From: Ulota crispa
Taxonomy: Eukaryota > Streptophyta > Bryopsida > Orthotrichales > Orthotrichaceae
NCBI GenBank assembly: GCA_963920765.1
Contig: OY987244.1
Location: forward strand, 18,704,358-18,768,357
DNA length: 64,000 bases
Reading direction: 5' to 3'
Positions 47,843-57,749 of this stretch are shown here, one piece after another. Position 1 is the stretch's first letter, and each line of letters opens with the position of its first letter. Under the pieces are notes generated by a model. It was given only the letters and a program-made list of their open reading frames with translations. It searched no databases and was not told where the DNA came from. The position numbers and the translations under genes are program-made.

Positions 47843-48756
47843 AGTTGTTTTTATGTTTTTCTTGATGTTTTTAAGAATATGCTATTCTAGTTTTTGCAAT
47901 TCCTTCTGTGGGAATGCCATTCATCTTTTAATTTTTCTTGAACAACCGAGTTGCACTTTGAATGCCTCAAATGAAAAGTCAAGAGTGAAGTTTGCAAGCC
48001 CTAAACCTACAGTATATTGTAAGACAAGCGCTTTCAGATGAGAAGGTGACTGTAAATTTTAGTTTGCTCTTTCTCTACTTAAGAAGAGAGTCCATTGAAT
48101 TACTCTATAATTCCTACTATGTTTTTTTGTAAGTTGCCAGTTCCTGCTTCAAAATATGAGAAAGAGCCATACCTTGTTTTCACTAAAAATTTCAGCATTT
48201 GCCCAATTTGTATTTGACAATTTTTATAGTTGCCAGCAAATCTGACCCAAAACTAGCATACAGTGCTACATTGGCAATACTATATACAATGAGGGTGCAG
48301 GTCAGTCTACCTTTGAAAAATGAAAAAAAATACGCTCCTAGAATTCCCCCAAAAGTAAATCCTAGTTGAATGCAAATCAAACCCTTGTTGCACGCAAATG
48401 TGACATGTTGTTTGTATTCAAGTCGCAATGACCATTTGAAGCATTAAAGTGATTTTTTCTTAAACTCTCATGCTCACTCATTTGCTCTTCTCCTTGTTTA
48501 TTTTCCCAAGGTTCAATGACCACTTTTCAACATGTTTAAGAGCCACAATAGGTGTATCTACAACCTTGTCTTCAATTTTTCATATTTTATTCATAGAACT
48601 GCAAAATAATATGAGGACAGTTTTTGCCCATCTATGCCCATTTGCTAACCAAAATTTGATTTCTTCCTCGTGAAATGATTTCACAGAAGTGCCCATATAA
48701 GGTGCTTCTAGCTTAACTCCTCTGGGTCTTCTTGCTTGAACAATGTTACCATGTAA

Positions 48757-49184
48757 GGTAGCGACACTCATACCCGTTATTGTCTCCATGGGCGTGACCT
48801 ACGCCTGACAGGTTGTGTCAGTGACTTTCATTTAATAAAAAAATTAGTTATGGGTACTTAAGTGATGGTTATGGGTGACAAAGTGATGGTTATGGGTGAC
48901 AAAGTGATGGTTATGAGTGACAAAGTGATGGTTGTAGGTGATTTGCATGACGGTTTTGAGAACCCCATCACATTGTTTTTAGCATCTCCTACTCACACCC
49001 ATGGATTTTCAGTGATTTTGGATTTTGAATAATTGTTGTGAAAAAATGTTTGCAATTGAAACTTTGAAATTGATGCCAATATTTTTCATTCCTTCTTTCT
49101 AATTTAGCAATATTATTTTCAAGTTTGTTTAGTTGGGGTATATACCCTATAATGCTTAAACTCACGCTTATGGGTGCTGCTACC
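48757..49184. mobile_element. GGTAGG-ended TIR element, copy F
   Basis: The left end GGTAGCGACACTCATACCCG and the inverse right end GGTAGCAGCACCCATAAGCG agree at 15-16 of 20 positions. It is flanked by GTAA and TTAC. Length 428 bp. It carries a 21-bp tandem repeat (GTGATGGTTATGGGTGACAAA), about four units at 48846-48941. Confidence 0.75.
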
Positions 49185-49683
49185 TTACTTCACAACAAAC
49201 ATCTATAGGTTGCTGACTTTGAATTTTCTAAGCTATATTCTGCAAAGATCTAATAAAAGACTACGAAATAATGTGCATTAAGTGCAAACAACCAACCAGA
49301 GAGTTTTGAATGCAGAAGGCACCTGAGCATCGTGCACGTGGACATGTGGTCCACGACAAGATTCTCCAAACTGCAGTAGCAGCACTTGTAACTCATTCGA
49401 TATTGACGAGTTCACCAAAGTTCCCACCAAAGTTATTATTATGTAAATTTTTTATTTACTTTGTATGAAGATTTCAAAAAAGGGAATTGCTAAATCCACC
49501 ACAACTTTTCGCTAAATCCACCACAACTTTTTGCTAAATTCACCACAACTTTTTGCTAAATCCACCACAACTTTTTGTTAAATCCACCACAACTATTTGC
49601 TAAATCCATCACATTGTACCATACTTATGATTTTCTCAAAGAAAAAAAAGAGTAAATTTTGTATTTATTGAATGATCACTTAA

Positions 49684-50315
49684 CCCCTAAATGCATGTGG
49701 CACCAAATTTTGGTGCCCGTAGTACTTTGAAGTTCAATAAATCTAATTAAGTTGATATTTTTAGTGTTTCATATTTCAAAACTATTCTTTTTGAAGTCTA
49801 GCTTTAGCATCAAAAATCTAATCTTGAAAATGATTGATTGTAATTTCTCTATTCAAGATTTTGTGCAAGAATCTTGATGTCCCATAGCGTTGTGTGCTCT
49901 TGGAAATGAGCCTCAAATATACTAGATCTTGAAGAAAATTTTACACTAGGAATTCATTTGAAAAATAACTAAAAGAGATTTTGAAAAGCTGTAAAGTGAT
50001 TAGAGTTATGTATGTTATGTCCTTCAACCTCAAATTTTTTGGTGATCAACTTTTTAGATTCAACATACAAAAAGAGGATTGAAAGACTTCAAGTCATTTT
50101 TGCAATTTTAACACCCTCATGATCAAACATTATAATCTTTCAATCCATAAGTGATATGGTTATGTTTTTTTTCCTATGTGATCTCTAACATGTCTAGCTT
50201 GAATTTGTATGGTTATAATTTGAAAAAAAGTGATACAACTTATTAAAATGTTGACTTTTTGTTCAATTTAGAGCAAATTCCTAAAAGCTCAAAAAAGGCC
50301 TCAGGTATTTAGGGT
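49684..50315 (+). mobile_element. TTAA-flanked, CCC-ended element, alpha type, copy 2
   Basis: TTAA lies at 49680-49683 and 50316-50319. It begins CCCCTAAATGCATGTGGC; the right end is GCCTCAGGTATTTAGGG. Length 632 bp. It lies inside element 1. Confidence 0.85.
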
Positions 50316-50319
50316 TTAA

Positions 50320-51086
50320 CCCGTAAAGGACCAAAGAGCCCAATATGGCCAAATGGGGTTCTTGGAGGTGTAAAAGTATACTAAAAAGACATTGCAGGCT
50401 CAAGTTTTGGTCTGTCACTCAAGTCTAAATGGAGCTAAAAGTCCAACAAAACTTTTGGATTGGCTTGTTATTCCTTGAAACCTCTAGATTTTGCACCCAA
50501 GCATTTGAATTTACTATTTTTAATATTAAAACTATTAGTGGGAGTGTATATAGGCATTGTACATTGCATTGTTGATGGAGGAGTTTTGGATGGGATGGGT
50601 TGGAAGCCCACACTCCCATGCATAGGGGAGAAGGTTGGTGATGTGTCACTTTTTTTTCTCTCAATTGGGCAAGGTTTTTGTAGCTCTAAAGTAGTGAGCC
50701 AGCTAGATCCGCTTACTTTGAATGACCATAAATTTTGGATTTTTTCCCATTCAAGGAATTTTTTTTCCATCAAGTATAGCTAGACACAATCTCATGGGAC
50801 CAACCATTAGGTAGTTTTCTTTTTTGAAAAAAATCACATCAAAGTCCAAAATCCATATTGTGAATTGCTACCCAAGTTAACAAATATGAGATTCTCAACT
50901 GTGGGGATTTTGCAAATTTACTTCGATTTGAAATCAGACTAGCCTTAAACTTTTGATTTGTAGTTGGATATAGAATGACCGGGTTGGATTGTGTGAATAC
51001 TTGTTCAACTTTCTAAAAATTGAGGGAATGTATTGAAGGTTCCATATTGGAGGTATGCTAAATTTTTGTAGCAAGACACTTAGGGG
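50320..51086 (+). mobile_element. TTAA-flanked, CCC-ended element, beta type, copy 3
   Basis: It begins CCCGTAAAGGACCAAAG after the shared TTAA and ends ACACTTAGGGG before TTAA at 51087-51090. Length 767 bp. ORFs at 50460-50783 on both strands match nothing known to me. Confidence 0.75.
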
Positions 51087-51376
51087 TTAATAATAATAGC
51101 AAATGTATTCCACTATCTTTTCTTTACTTTTTTTAGAAGACTTTTTTGTTCTTCTTTCTTTTCTTTATCCACTCTTATCTTTCTTCTCCCTTTTAATTGA
51201 CTTAACTTCCATAACTTAAAGTATATGATATCCTAAAATAAACATGATTACCATCATCACTAAATGGTCATTCACTAAATAAAATAGTTGCTTTTTTTAT
51301 TTTAAGAAATCCTAAAAACAATACAATCTAATGGATTTAGCAAAAGTGTGGTGAATTTAGCAATTCCCTAAAAAAA

Positions 51377-51859
51377 GGGAATTGCTAAATCCACCACATC
51401 ACACCATTTATAGGAGTTTCATAAGAAAAGAAGGGCAAATTACATGATTACTGGATGACCACTTAATGATAAAAGGAAATGTATTTATTCTAAGATTATA
51501 AGTGTTCAAGCATATGAAAGTTAAACCAAGTAAAAAAATGAAGAAAATGAAGAATCAATAAAAAAAAAAAAAAAAAATGGGAAAAGTGGGTAATTGTGTA
51601 GTAAACAAATATGCTTTCAATGGTCATTTGACAAAAATGAAATTTGCCCTATTTTTCTTTATGAAATTCTTAAACATGGTGCAATGTGGTGAACTTAGGA
51701 AGAAGATGTGGTGGACTTAGGGAAGAAGGTGTGGTGGACCTAGGAAGTAGGTGTGGTGGACTTAGGAAGAAGATGTGGTGGACTTAGGGAAGGTGTGGTG
51801 GACCTAGGAAGAAGGTGTGGTGGACTTAGGAAGAAGGTGTGGTGGATTTAGCAATTCCC
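51377..51859. mobile_element. GGGAATTGCTAAATCC element 2 with an expanded right end
   Basis: The ends GGGAATTGCTAAATCCACCA and inverse GGGAATTGCTAAATCCACCA are essentially perfect. Eight bases (TAAAAAAA) separate it from element 1. The right arm is amplified into about seven units of AAGAAGGTGTGGTGGACTTAG at 51690-51850. It keeps the uninterrupted CCACTTAATGATAA site. Confidence 0.85.
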
Positions 51860-51869
51860 CAAAAAAAAC

Positions 51870-53320
51870 TCCAATCATTTGTGTTCATAACTCAAGATGT
51901 GAAAGTTGTTGATAGACATGGGTGGACCTCAAGGAGTGTTTTGAAAAATTACATTTTACTTGTAAAAAGTCACATTTGAATGTGGTGTTTTATTAAAGGC
52001 ATGTCAAGTTTGACGCATGTGGACAATAAATTTGGTGATTTGTATGCACAAAATCTCATTGTTTTTGTCAATGGATTATTTTGAACATAGACATGTTATT
52101 TCACAAATCATAATGCACTTCACATTTGTCACAAATTGTGACCACCTTGTTTTGAATTTTCAAATGTTATCTCTCATGATCTAGTTGTATGCCACGTGAC
52201 GTTCTCATAAGCATGTTCTTTAATGTGGACTTTTCTAATAAGTACAATAAATTTGAAAATTTCACCATTGTCTGACAATAAAGCGTGGATTCCCATACTG
52301 TAATATCACGAATCTCATAAATTATACTATTAAGAGAACTCCCAACTTCTGATTGCAATTCAACGCTCATTTTTGCAGATTTTTCAAAATTCTCAAGTAG
52401 AATAAAACCAAAAGATCAACAATATGGGTATACCATTAGGAGAACTGTACGAAAAAAAAACACAAAAAATATTTCCTTTTGACTATGAACAAGAAATGGT
52501 TTGACCATTCATTAGTATTTTGTTGGGGGTTTTGCTTGTTTTTTCCTTGCTGGTCAACTTCCTCTTGATGGGAAAATGCAAAGACAAATGTACTCCGAAG
52601 CAGTCCAGTCACCGGCCCACCTTGACCTTCTCCTGAAGCGAGCTGGTTATCAGGATTTTTGTTTATTTGTCCATGCACTAAGCGACACGTACCCTGGCAC
52701 ATGCAGGTGCATGAGAAATAGTGGATAGAACCATCACAAAAATGGATAGAATCATCGATGAATGCATATTTATGCATAAAGTGAGCTACCTAAAATCACT
52801 ATATAGTATATATTGTACACCGCATTCTTGTTGACAAGTATTATGAATTCTTTTACTCTGCAGTTTACTCTAAGATTAAAAATCTTCAAAATAATATTAA
52901 TACAAAATACAATGATGCTTGGATGAGAGAAACGTTTGGATAAATTAGGGTCAAGATCTTTTTTTTATTTTTAAGTTACGTGCCCATTGGAATGAAGTGT
53001 TAGTTTAAGGTCAATGCTTAGATATGGTCAATGTTTTTGTCTTGCACAAGGCATTGACTTCATCCAAGCATCATTATATTTCTTTCTAGTGCATACAAGT
53101 TTCTTAAAGGCGCAAGCTTTTAAGGTTGTGAACTTGCTTGTCACAATGATTTGCAACAATACACAAAGTTACTATGAACCATAATAACTAAAAACAAATG
53201 ATAGTTTTTTGCCTATGGTACAAGATGATTTTGATATGGTATTAGTAAGTTTCTTACAAATGTTGGTAACGTTTCTTAATCATTATTTCATCCATTTCTC
53301 ACCCAATTTTGCACTAGAAT
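51870..53320. other. Gene-free stretch
   Basis: No supported gene. A GACACGTACCCTGGCACATG block near 52685 recurs in altered form near 14427 and 60508, so it belongs to a further unresolved repeat family. Confidence 0.5.
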
Positions 53321-53327
53321 GAGGTGA

Positions 53328-54204
53328 GGGTGATTGCAAGAATGACCTATCTTGTTTTTTGTCTCATTCACCTCCTACAAGTGGTTTTTGGGTCCTATCA
53401 CTAGTAAAAAAACAGGTCCTAAATGACTAAGTGACAATGACTAAACCACAACTGCAATGACTATACAACAACTACAAAATGACTCTACAGTTGTGGTTTA
53501 GTCATTGTCACTTAGTCATTTAGGACTTGTTTTTTTACTAGTGTATCTTTTGCGGCTTTAGTAATTTTGACCTAAAATTTTAGAGTAAGGTGAACATGAA
53601 AGACATTGACATTCAATAATTTTTTTGTTGTTTTTAAATTATTTTACTATTTTTAAGTGGACCCCGATTGCATGTCTACCTCGGCAATTTTGGTGGTTTT
53701 TAGTACTATTTTGGATTTAAAAAAGAAAATCTCATACCACAAATAAGGGAAGTTGTTCATTAGGAAGCATTACATGGATGTGTAGATTAGTTTTACAAAA
53801 CTCAAAAAAACTCTGCCCTGCACATTGTCTCAAAGTGGGCATCCTTTCTCCCTGCATTGGTGAAAGACAAAAACCTTCCTTCAAAAACCACTTGCATCTA
53901 TTCAAGCTAATGAGAGAGATAAAAAATGAGCATTTTCTTTTTTTGAAATATTTTACTATTTTCTAAAAATAAAATAGAAATTGTCTTTTATTGGTAATTT
54001 TTGTCCCTCTATTTTTGTGTATAACTTTTAGAATACAAATTTTCTCGTTATGAATTTTCACAAGTATGCTATTTTAGGTGCTTTACAAATTGTCCATATT
54101 TTGTTTTACTTAAAAAAATAATTCATAAGCTCATAGTACTACCTAGGACTACCAATTTTAAGGGTTTTTGAGACAAAACTCGCAAGTCAATCTTGCAACT
54201 ACCC
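53328..54204. mobile_element. TIR element, GGGTGATTGCAAGAA family, copy 2, with nested CACTA MITE
   Basis: The ends are GGGTGATTGCAAGAATGACC and the inverse GGGTAGTTGCAAGATTGACT. TGA flanks both sides (53325-53327 and 54205-54207). Removing the nested MITE and its 3-bp duplication leaves 729 bp, the same length as copy 1. Confidence 0.85.
53399..53543. mobile_element. CACTA-type MITE, 145 bp, near-perfect palindrome
   Basis: It begins CACTAGTAAAAAAACAGGTC and ends with the inverse GACTTGTTTTTTTACTAGTG-like sequence. The 3-bp duplication TAT (53396-53398 and 53544-53546) and the CACTA start are diagnostic of the superfamily. The arms of about 56 bp pair throughout, including GACTAAGTGACAATGACTAA. 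Confidence 0.92.
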
Positions 54205-54209
54205 TGAGA

Positions 54210-55080
54210 TTCAAGCAAAAAAAGCAAAAAGAATTGCCAAAGGGAAAATTGGCTGCTAGTTATGATGATGTAGCATGATGCCAAGGACATACATGCTAAA
54301 ACGACCAGTTTGAAAGAGATGAAGAAGTAGCTTATATTTAAAAAAAATTGGGAGACAATCACTTTTCCAAGGTTTCATTTACTGTTTTATTAAAGATGAC
54401 CTTTTCACCATTATAGGGTAGGAGGTTTTAGACACCAGTTTGTGAACTCTCAAAAATATCTATTCATCCCAAAAAATGGATGTAGAAAATCAAAAAATGT
54501 ATTTTTATACACAAAAATAAACACAGCCACGTGTTTTTTTTTTTTCAAAACTCTGATTTAGTTTGGTGTGGTCCGGCCTTGAGCAAGGCATGGTAGTTGC
54601 AAAAGTTGTAGGCTGCTAGCAAACTCCAAGCTCCATTGTACTCACTATTGACTAAGGTAGACACACCGTTCTCCAACCCCTCATCAATTCTGCACCTTAC
54701 TTTTGAGGGCTTCTTCACCCACTGTTGAACCCAAAGTGGAGAAGTGAATGCCTCTTCCACAAGCAAATTCTCCTACATGTCAAGTGCTAAGCTACTTTGA
54801 GATAGTTGGGATTAGGACCTTCAAGTGCCATTATAGGAACACATCCAAGCAATTTCAAGGGTAGTCTAGAGTCACTAATAGGGACCCTAAGAGCTACAAC
54901 TTTGCCCTTTAATATAAAATAATCTACAATACTTTTTTTCTGCAAAAATTACATTCCATGACAACTTGTTGAAGAGCTAACCCTACTAATTTTTTTTTGA
55001 ATTTTTTGAGACTTTGAGGTACCCCAAACCCTTAAAAGGTCGGGTGTGGGTGTGTCTACATTATTGAGGCATCCTTTGTT
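54210..55080. other. Gene-free stretch
   Basis: Short ORFs only; none has recognisable domains. A worn GTAGGAGGTTTTAGACACCA segment near 54419 may be one end of a further GGTAGG element. Confidence 0.5.
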
Positions 55081-55087
55081 TTACTAA

Positions 55088-55411
55088 GGTAGTTTGCTCA
55101 TATTCCGCCCACGCTCTAAAACCGCTCACCTCCCCAACTGCACTTTGCTAGTACATGTGCTTATTTTTAGCTTTTTAACAATGTACATGGAACGTACATT
55201 TGAGGAGGTGGGTGGTTTTAGAGACCTATGACCTTTCCACTTCAAAATTTCATAAATAATTCCACGAAGCTCCACAAAATATGAAAAAACTTGGGATAGA
55301 GACAATTCCTCTTGTCTTTCAAGGAAACTTTACTGAAACTTATTTCAAGAAGTTTCACCTCCCTGAAATTCAGTTTCAGCCCTTAGATGGACTATTTACG
55401 AGCACACTATC
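55088..55411. mobile_element. GGTAGG-ended TIR element, copy B
   Basis: The left end GGTAGTTTGCTC and inverse right end GATAGTGTGCTC, flanked by CTAA and TTAG. Length 324 bp, colinear with copy A. Confidence 0.8.
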
Positions 55412-55449
55412 TTAGTGTAGATCTATTACTGGATATGATAGTACATGTC

Positions 55450-55613
55450 CATAACATGTAGTAGCACTACCACAGGCTGCCCTACCTCCAACAAAATGGT
55501 GTGAAATATTCTACACAATTCTTTAATTATGTGTACACTTAGTTAAATTTGTCAGAGTTGATGAAAGGGAGGCTCAATTCAGACAGCCTCTCTTCAGGCT
55601 ACTGAATGTTATG
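55450..55613 (-). mobile_element. TIR element, family CATAACATTCAGTA, copy 3 (shortened)
   Basis: This is an inverted copy: it begins CATAACATGTAGTAGCAC and ends AGGCTACTGAATGTTATG. It is only about 164 bp, having lost the central part present in the other two copies. Confidence 0.65.
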
Positions 55614-55859
55614 TCACTAAAAAGGAGGGGAGACATGAAACAAATAGTTAGTTTGTCACCACATGTGTCCACGTGGCAAACACAAAAAGCATGATACAAC
55701 ATACCAATAGAAATGTGTCTTCAAGTAATAATTTAAAAAAAGTATCCATATCCAGATCCTTGGGCAAGTATTGGCTTTGATTTCTTAGCTCATGCCAATG
55801 CCAGGGTTTATTTTTTCATTTCGGCAAGATAGAGCAACCCGCACCTTTACTGTTTTTAA

Positions 55860-56240
55860 GGTAGGACCACCCATTCCAAATTAAGGATCCAAACCCAGCC
55901 TCTAGGGTGTGCTATTTTCAAGTTTTGGAATAAGTATTTTTTTCTTTTTCAAGATTAAGACTAATGAGATCATGACATGTGTCCCAAAAAAAAGTAAGAA
56001 GTAGTCAGCAAGAAGTATTTTGGCTATGATCAAGATTAGGAGAGTTTAGTGATTGTGTATGGATTTAGAACACTTTATGCACTTCAAATTTGTATAAAAC
56101 TCAATTTTGAGTAAAAAATTCTAAATTTTTTTGTGTCACAACATTTCATATGAAGCCACCAAAGAAAATTTTGCGCCATATTGTTACTCTAATATGGTGT
56201 CTTGCAGAAACTTAAATAATTAGGAATGGGTGGTCCTACC
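55860..56240. mobile_element. GGTAGG-ended TIR element, copy D, with TTAA on both sides
   Basis: The ends GGTAGGACCACCCATTCC and its exact inverse (18 bp). TTAA lies at 55856-55859 and 56241-56244. Length 381 bp. Confidence 0.9.
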
Positions 56241-56744
56241 TTAAGGTAACCACTAAGGCAACTGCAGTTTGTGGATTTTTCTTATTCATTCTCACTCGTC
56301 TCTCATAGCACTTGTTGATCCAGTCTTCAGACCCCAACTTTTCATAGGTTATCATTGTAAAAAAATTCAATTAAAAAAAGAAAAAGAAACATGTGGCCGT
56401 CTTCAGATGCACCCGGTTTTTTTCCTCACAAGGTGTTTTTTCACTACGGCAATAACTACCTACGCAAAGTAAGTTTTGCTGGTCCAAGGCTTTGAGCACA
56501 AGTGTTTTGAATGTGGCTTGTTTTGGATGTGTTCAATGCAAAAGGGCTCCTTCATTAGTCAACCCCGGGTTCCAAACAAATTCTCTGTCCACACGCACCT
56601 AATGTACCCCTGTAAAAATCGGGCGTGCCCAATGCTCAAAATAATTTGTCCATAAGTTCAAAAAAAACTTGCTCAGTGCCATAGTGGGGTAGTTCCTATC
56701 CCACGGCCATTGATCGTGCCCCCGTGGCTGAACAAGGGGAGTAA

Positions 56745-57034
56745 GAGCATCTCCACGCTCAAAGTTTTCCATCTGGTTAGGTGAGGCCTGAAGGCTCTCA
56801 ATCTTCACCCATGCTCTTTGAAAAGGTGGTCTTACACTCAAACACACCCCATAAATAAGTAATTGACCACTTATTTAGGAAATAGTGCATAAAGCTCACT
56901 AAACTTAAGGTGAATAGTGCATGAATAGTGGTTTGGAGAGTGACTTGCTAGACTTGCCAAATAAGAGAGTTTGAGAGGGGCCTGGCTACTTTTCATCCAC
57001 TTTGAGCGAGTCAAAGCCACCAGTGGAAATGCTC
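56745..57034. mobile_element. Tourist-like MITE, first of a back-to-back pair
   Basis: TAA lies at 56742-56744 and 57035-57037. The left end is GAGCATCTCCACGCTCAAAG and the inverse right end GAGCATTTCCACTGGTGGCT. Length 290 bp. Confidence 0.85.
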
Positions 57035-57037
57035 TAA

Positions 57038-57410
57038 GAGCATCTCTTGCCACTTACCAAATGAAGCCCTTGGAAACTACGTTTGGAGGGGCAAGGAAGC
57101 AGCAAGTAGCGCATCAAGTTTGAAGTTCCCTGTAGTCCAGAAGGTTTGAGGACTTGCACTTGCGTTGCAACAAATCGCAATAGTACATCTGGCTACAGAG
57201 TGACATTGCATAGTGAACAATGTGTGAACAGTGCTTGGCAAGGGCCGTGAAGGAGGCATGGAGAAAGCTTGAAATTGATATGAAAGTGGCCAAGTCTAAA
57301 AGGCCCCGCTCTTGCACATCAATGAGTACAGTGTTGTTGGAGACTTGAATTGCAGAAGCCGTTATTGGTTGAACGCAAAGGGCTCATTTTGTGGGGGGCA
57401 AGAGATGCTC
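57038..57410. mobile_element. Tourist-like MITE, second of the pair
   Basis: It shares TAA 57035-57037 with the preceding element and has TAA at 57411-57413. The ends GAGCATCTCTTGCC and exact inverse GGCAAGAGATGCTC. Length 373 bp. It is the inverted relative of 13197-13568 (372 bp): TTGCAGAAGCCGTTA versus TAACGGCTTCTGCAA. Confidence 0.9.
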
Positions 57411-57513
57411 TAAGGGTGGGGATCATCTAAGTAGTTAAACTATAAAGCTCAAACATTCTACCTAAAATTTCTTTTGTAATATTATGTGAAATAAGGTTCC
57501 ATGCATTGTTTAA

Positions 57514-57739
57514 CCCTTAAACGACCATAGGGCATAGTATATATGTTGATGTATAATTGTCATTTGCTACCAATAAGAAATTGTAATTTGGGATCTCAAG
57601 TAGCTCACTAGAACGGCATTGATCTATTCTCTAACTTCTTTGTTGATCTCAAATATAGTAAAAGTGTGGACCCATTCCAATTACAAAAAAAATATCCCAT
57701 ATTGTATTGATTGCAAAGGGCCTTTCAATTGTTTAAGGG
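57514..57739. mobile_element. Small TTAA-flanked, CCC-ended element
   Basis: TTAA lies at 57510-57513 and 57740-57743. The ends are CCCTTAAACGACC and inverse CCCTTAAACAATT. Length 226 bp. Confidence 0.7.
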
Positions 57740-57749
57740 TTAACTGAAT

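Larger units (their letters stand above)
44060..48712. mobile_element. hAT-containing block bounded by GGTAGAAGCACC inverted ends
   Basis: The left end reads GGTAGAAGCACCTTATATGG and the right end is its inverse with two mismatches over about 24 bp (CCATATAAGGTGCTTCTAGC). The flanking tetramers are GTAA on the left and TTAA on the right. The block encloses the hAT transposase relic. The same terminal GGTAG-type motif bounds six small elements elsewhere in the window. No 8-bp hAT target duplication could be matched at these ends, so the block may be a composite rather than one hAT unit. Confidence 0.5.
49482..51368. mobile_element. GGGAATTGCTAAATCC element 1, interrupted by two TTAA elements
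   Basis: The left end GGGAATTGCTAAATCCACCA and the right end GGTGAATTTAGCAATTCCC are inverted. Its left end has been amplified into six tandem units of about 23 bp (GCTAAATCCACCACAACTTT) at 49488-49618. Outside the insertion only about 480 bp remain, close to element 2 (483 bp). Confidence 0.85.

Noticed and set aside
44044-48720. 8-bp target duplication for the hAT block
   Set aside because: The flanks do not match over 8 bp at the proposed ends, so a standard hAT insertion could not be shown.
52436-52777. 113-codon minus-strand ORF
   Set aside because: Part of it recurs in altered form elsewhere in the window, so it is repeat-derived; no domain seen.
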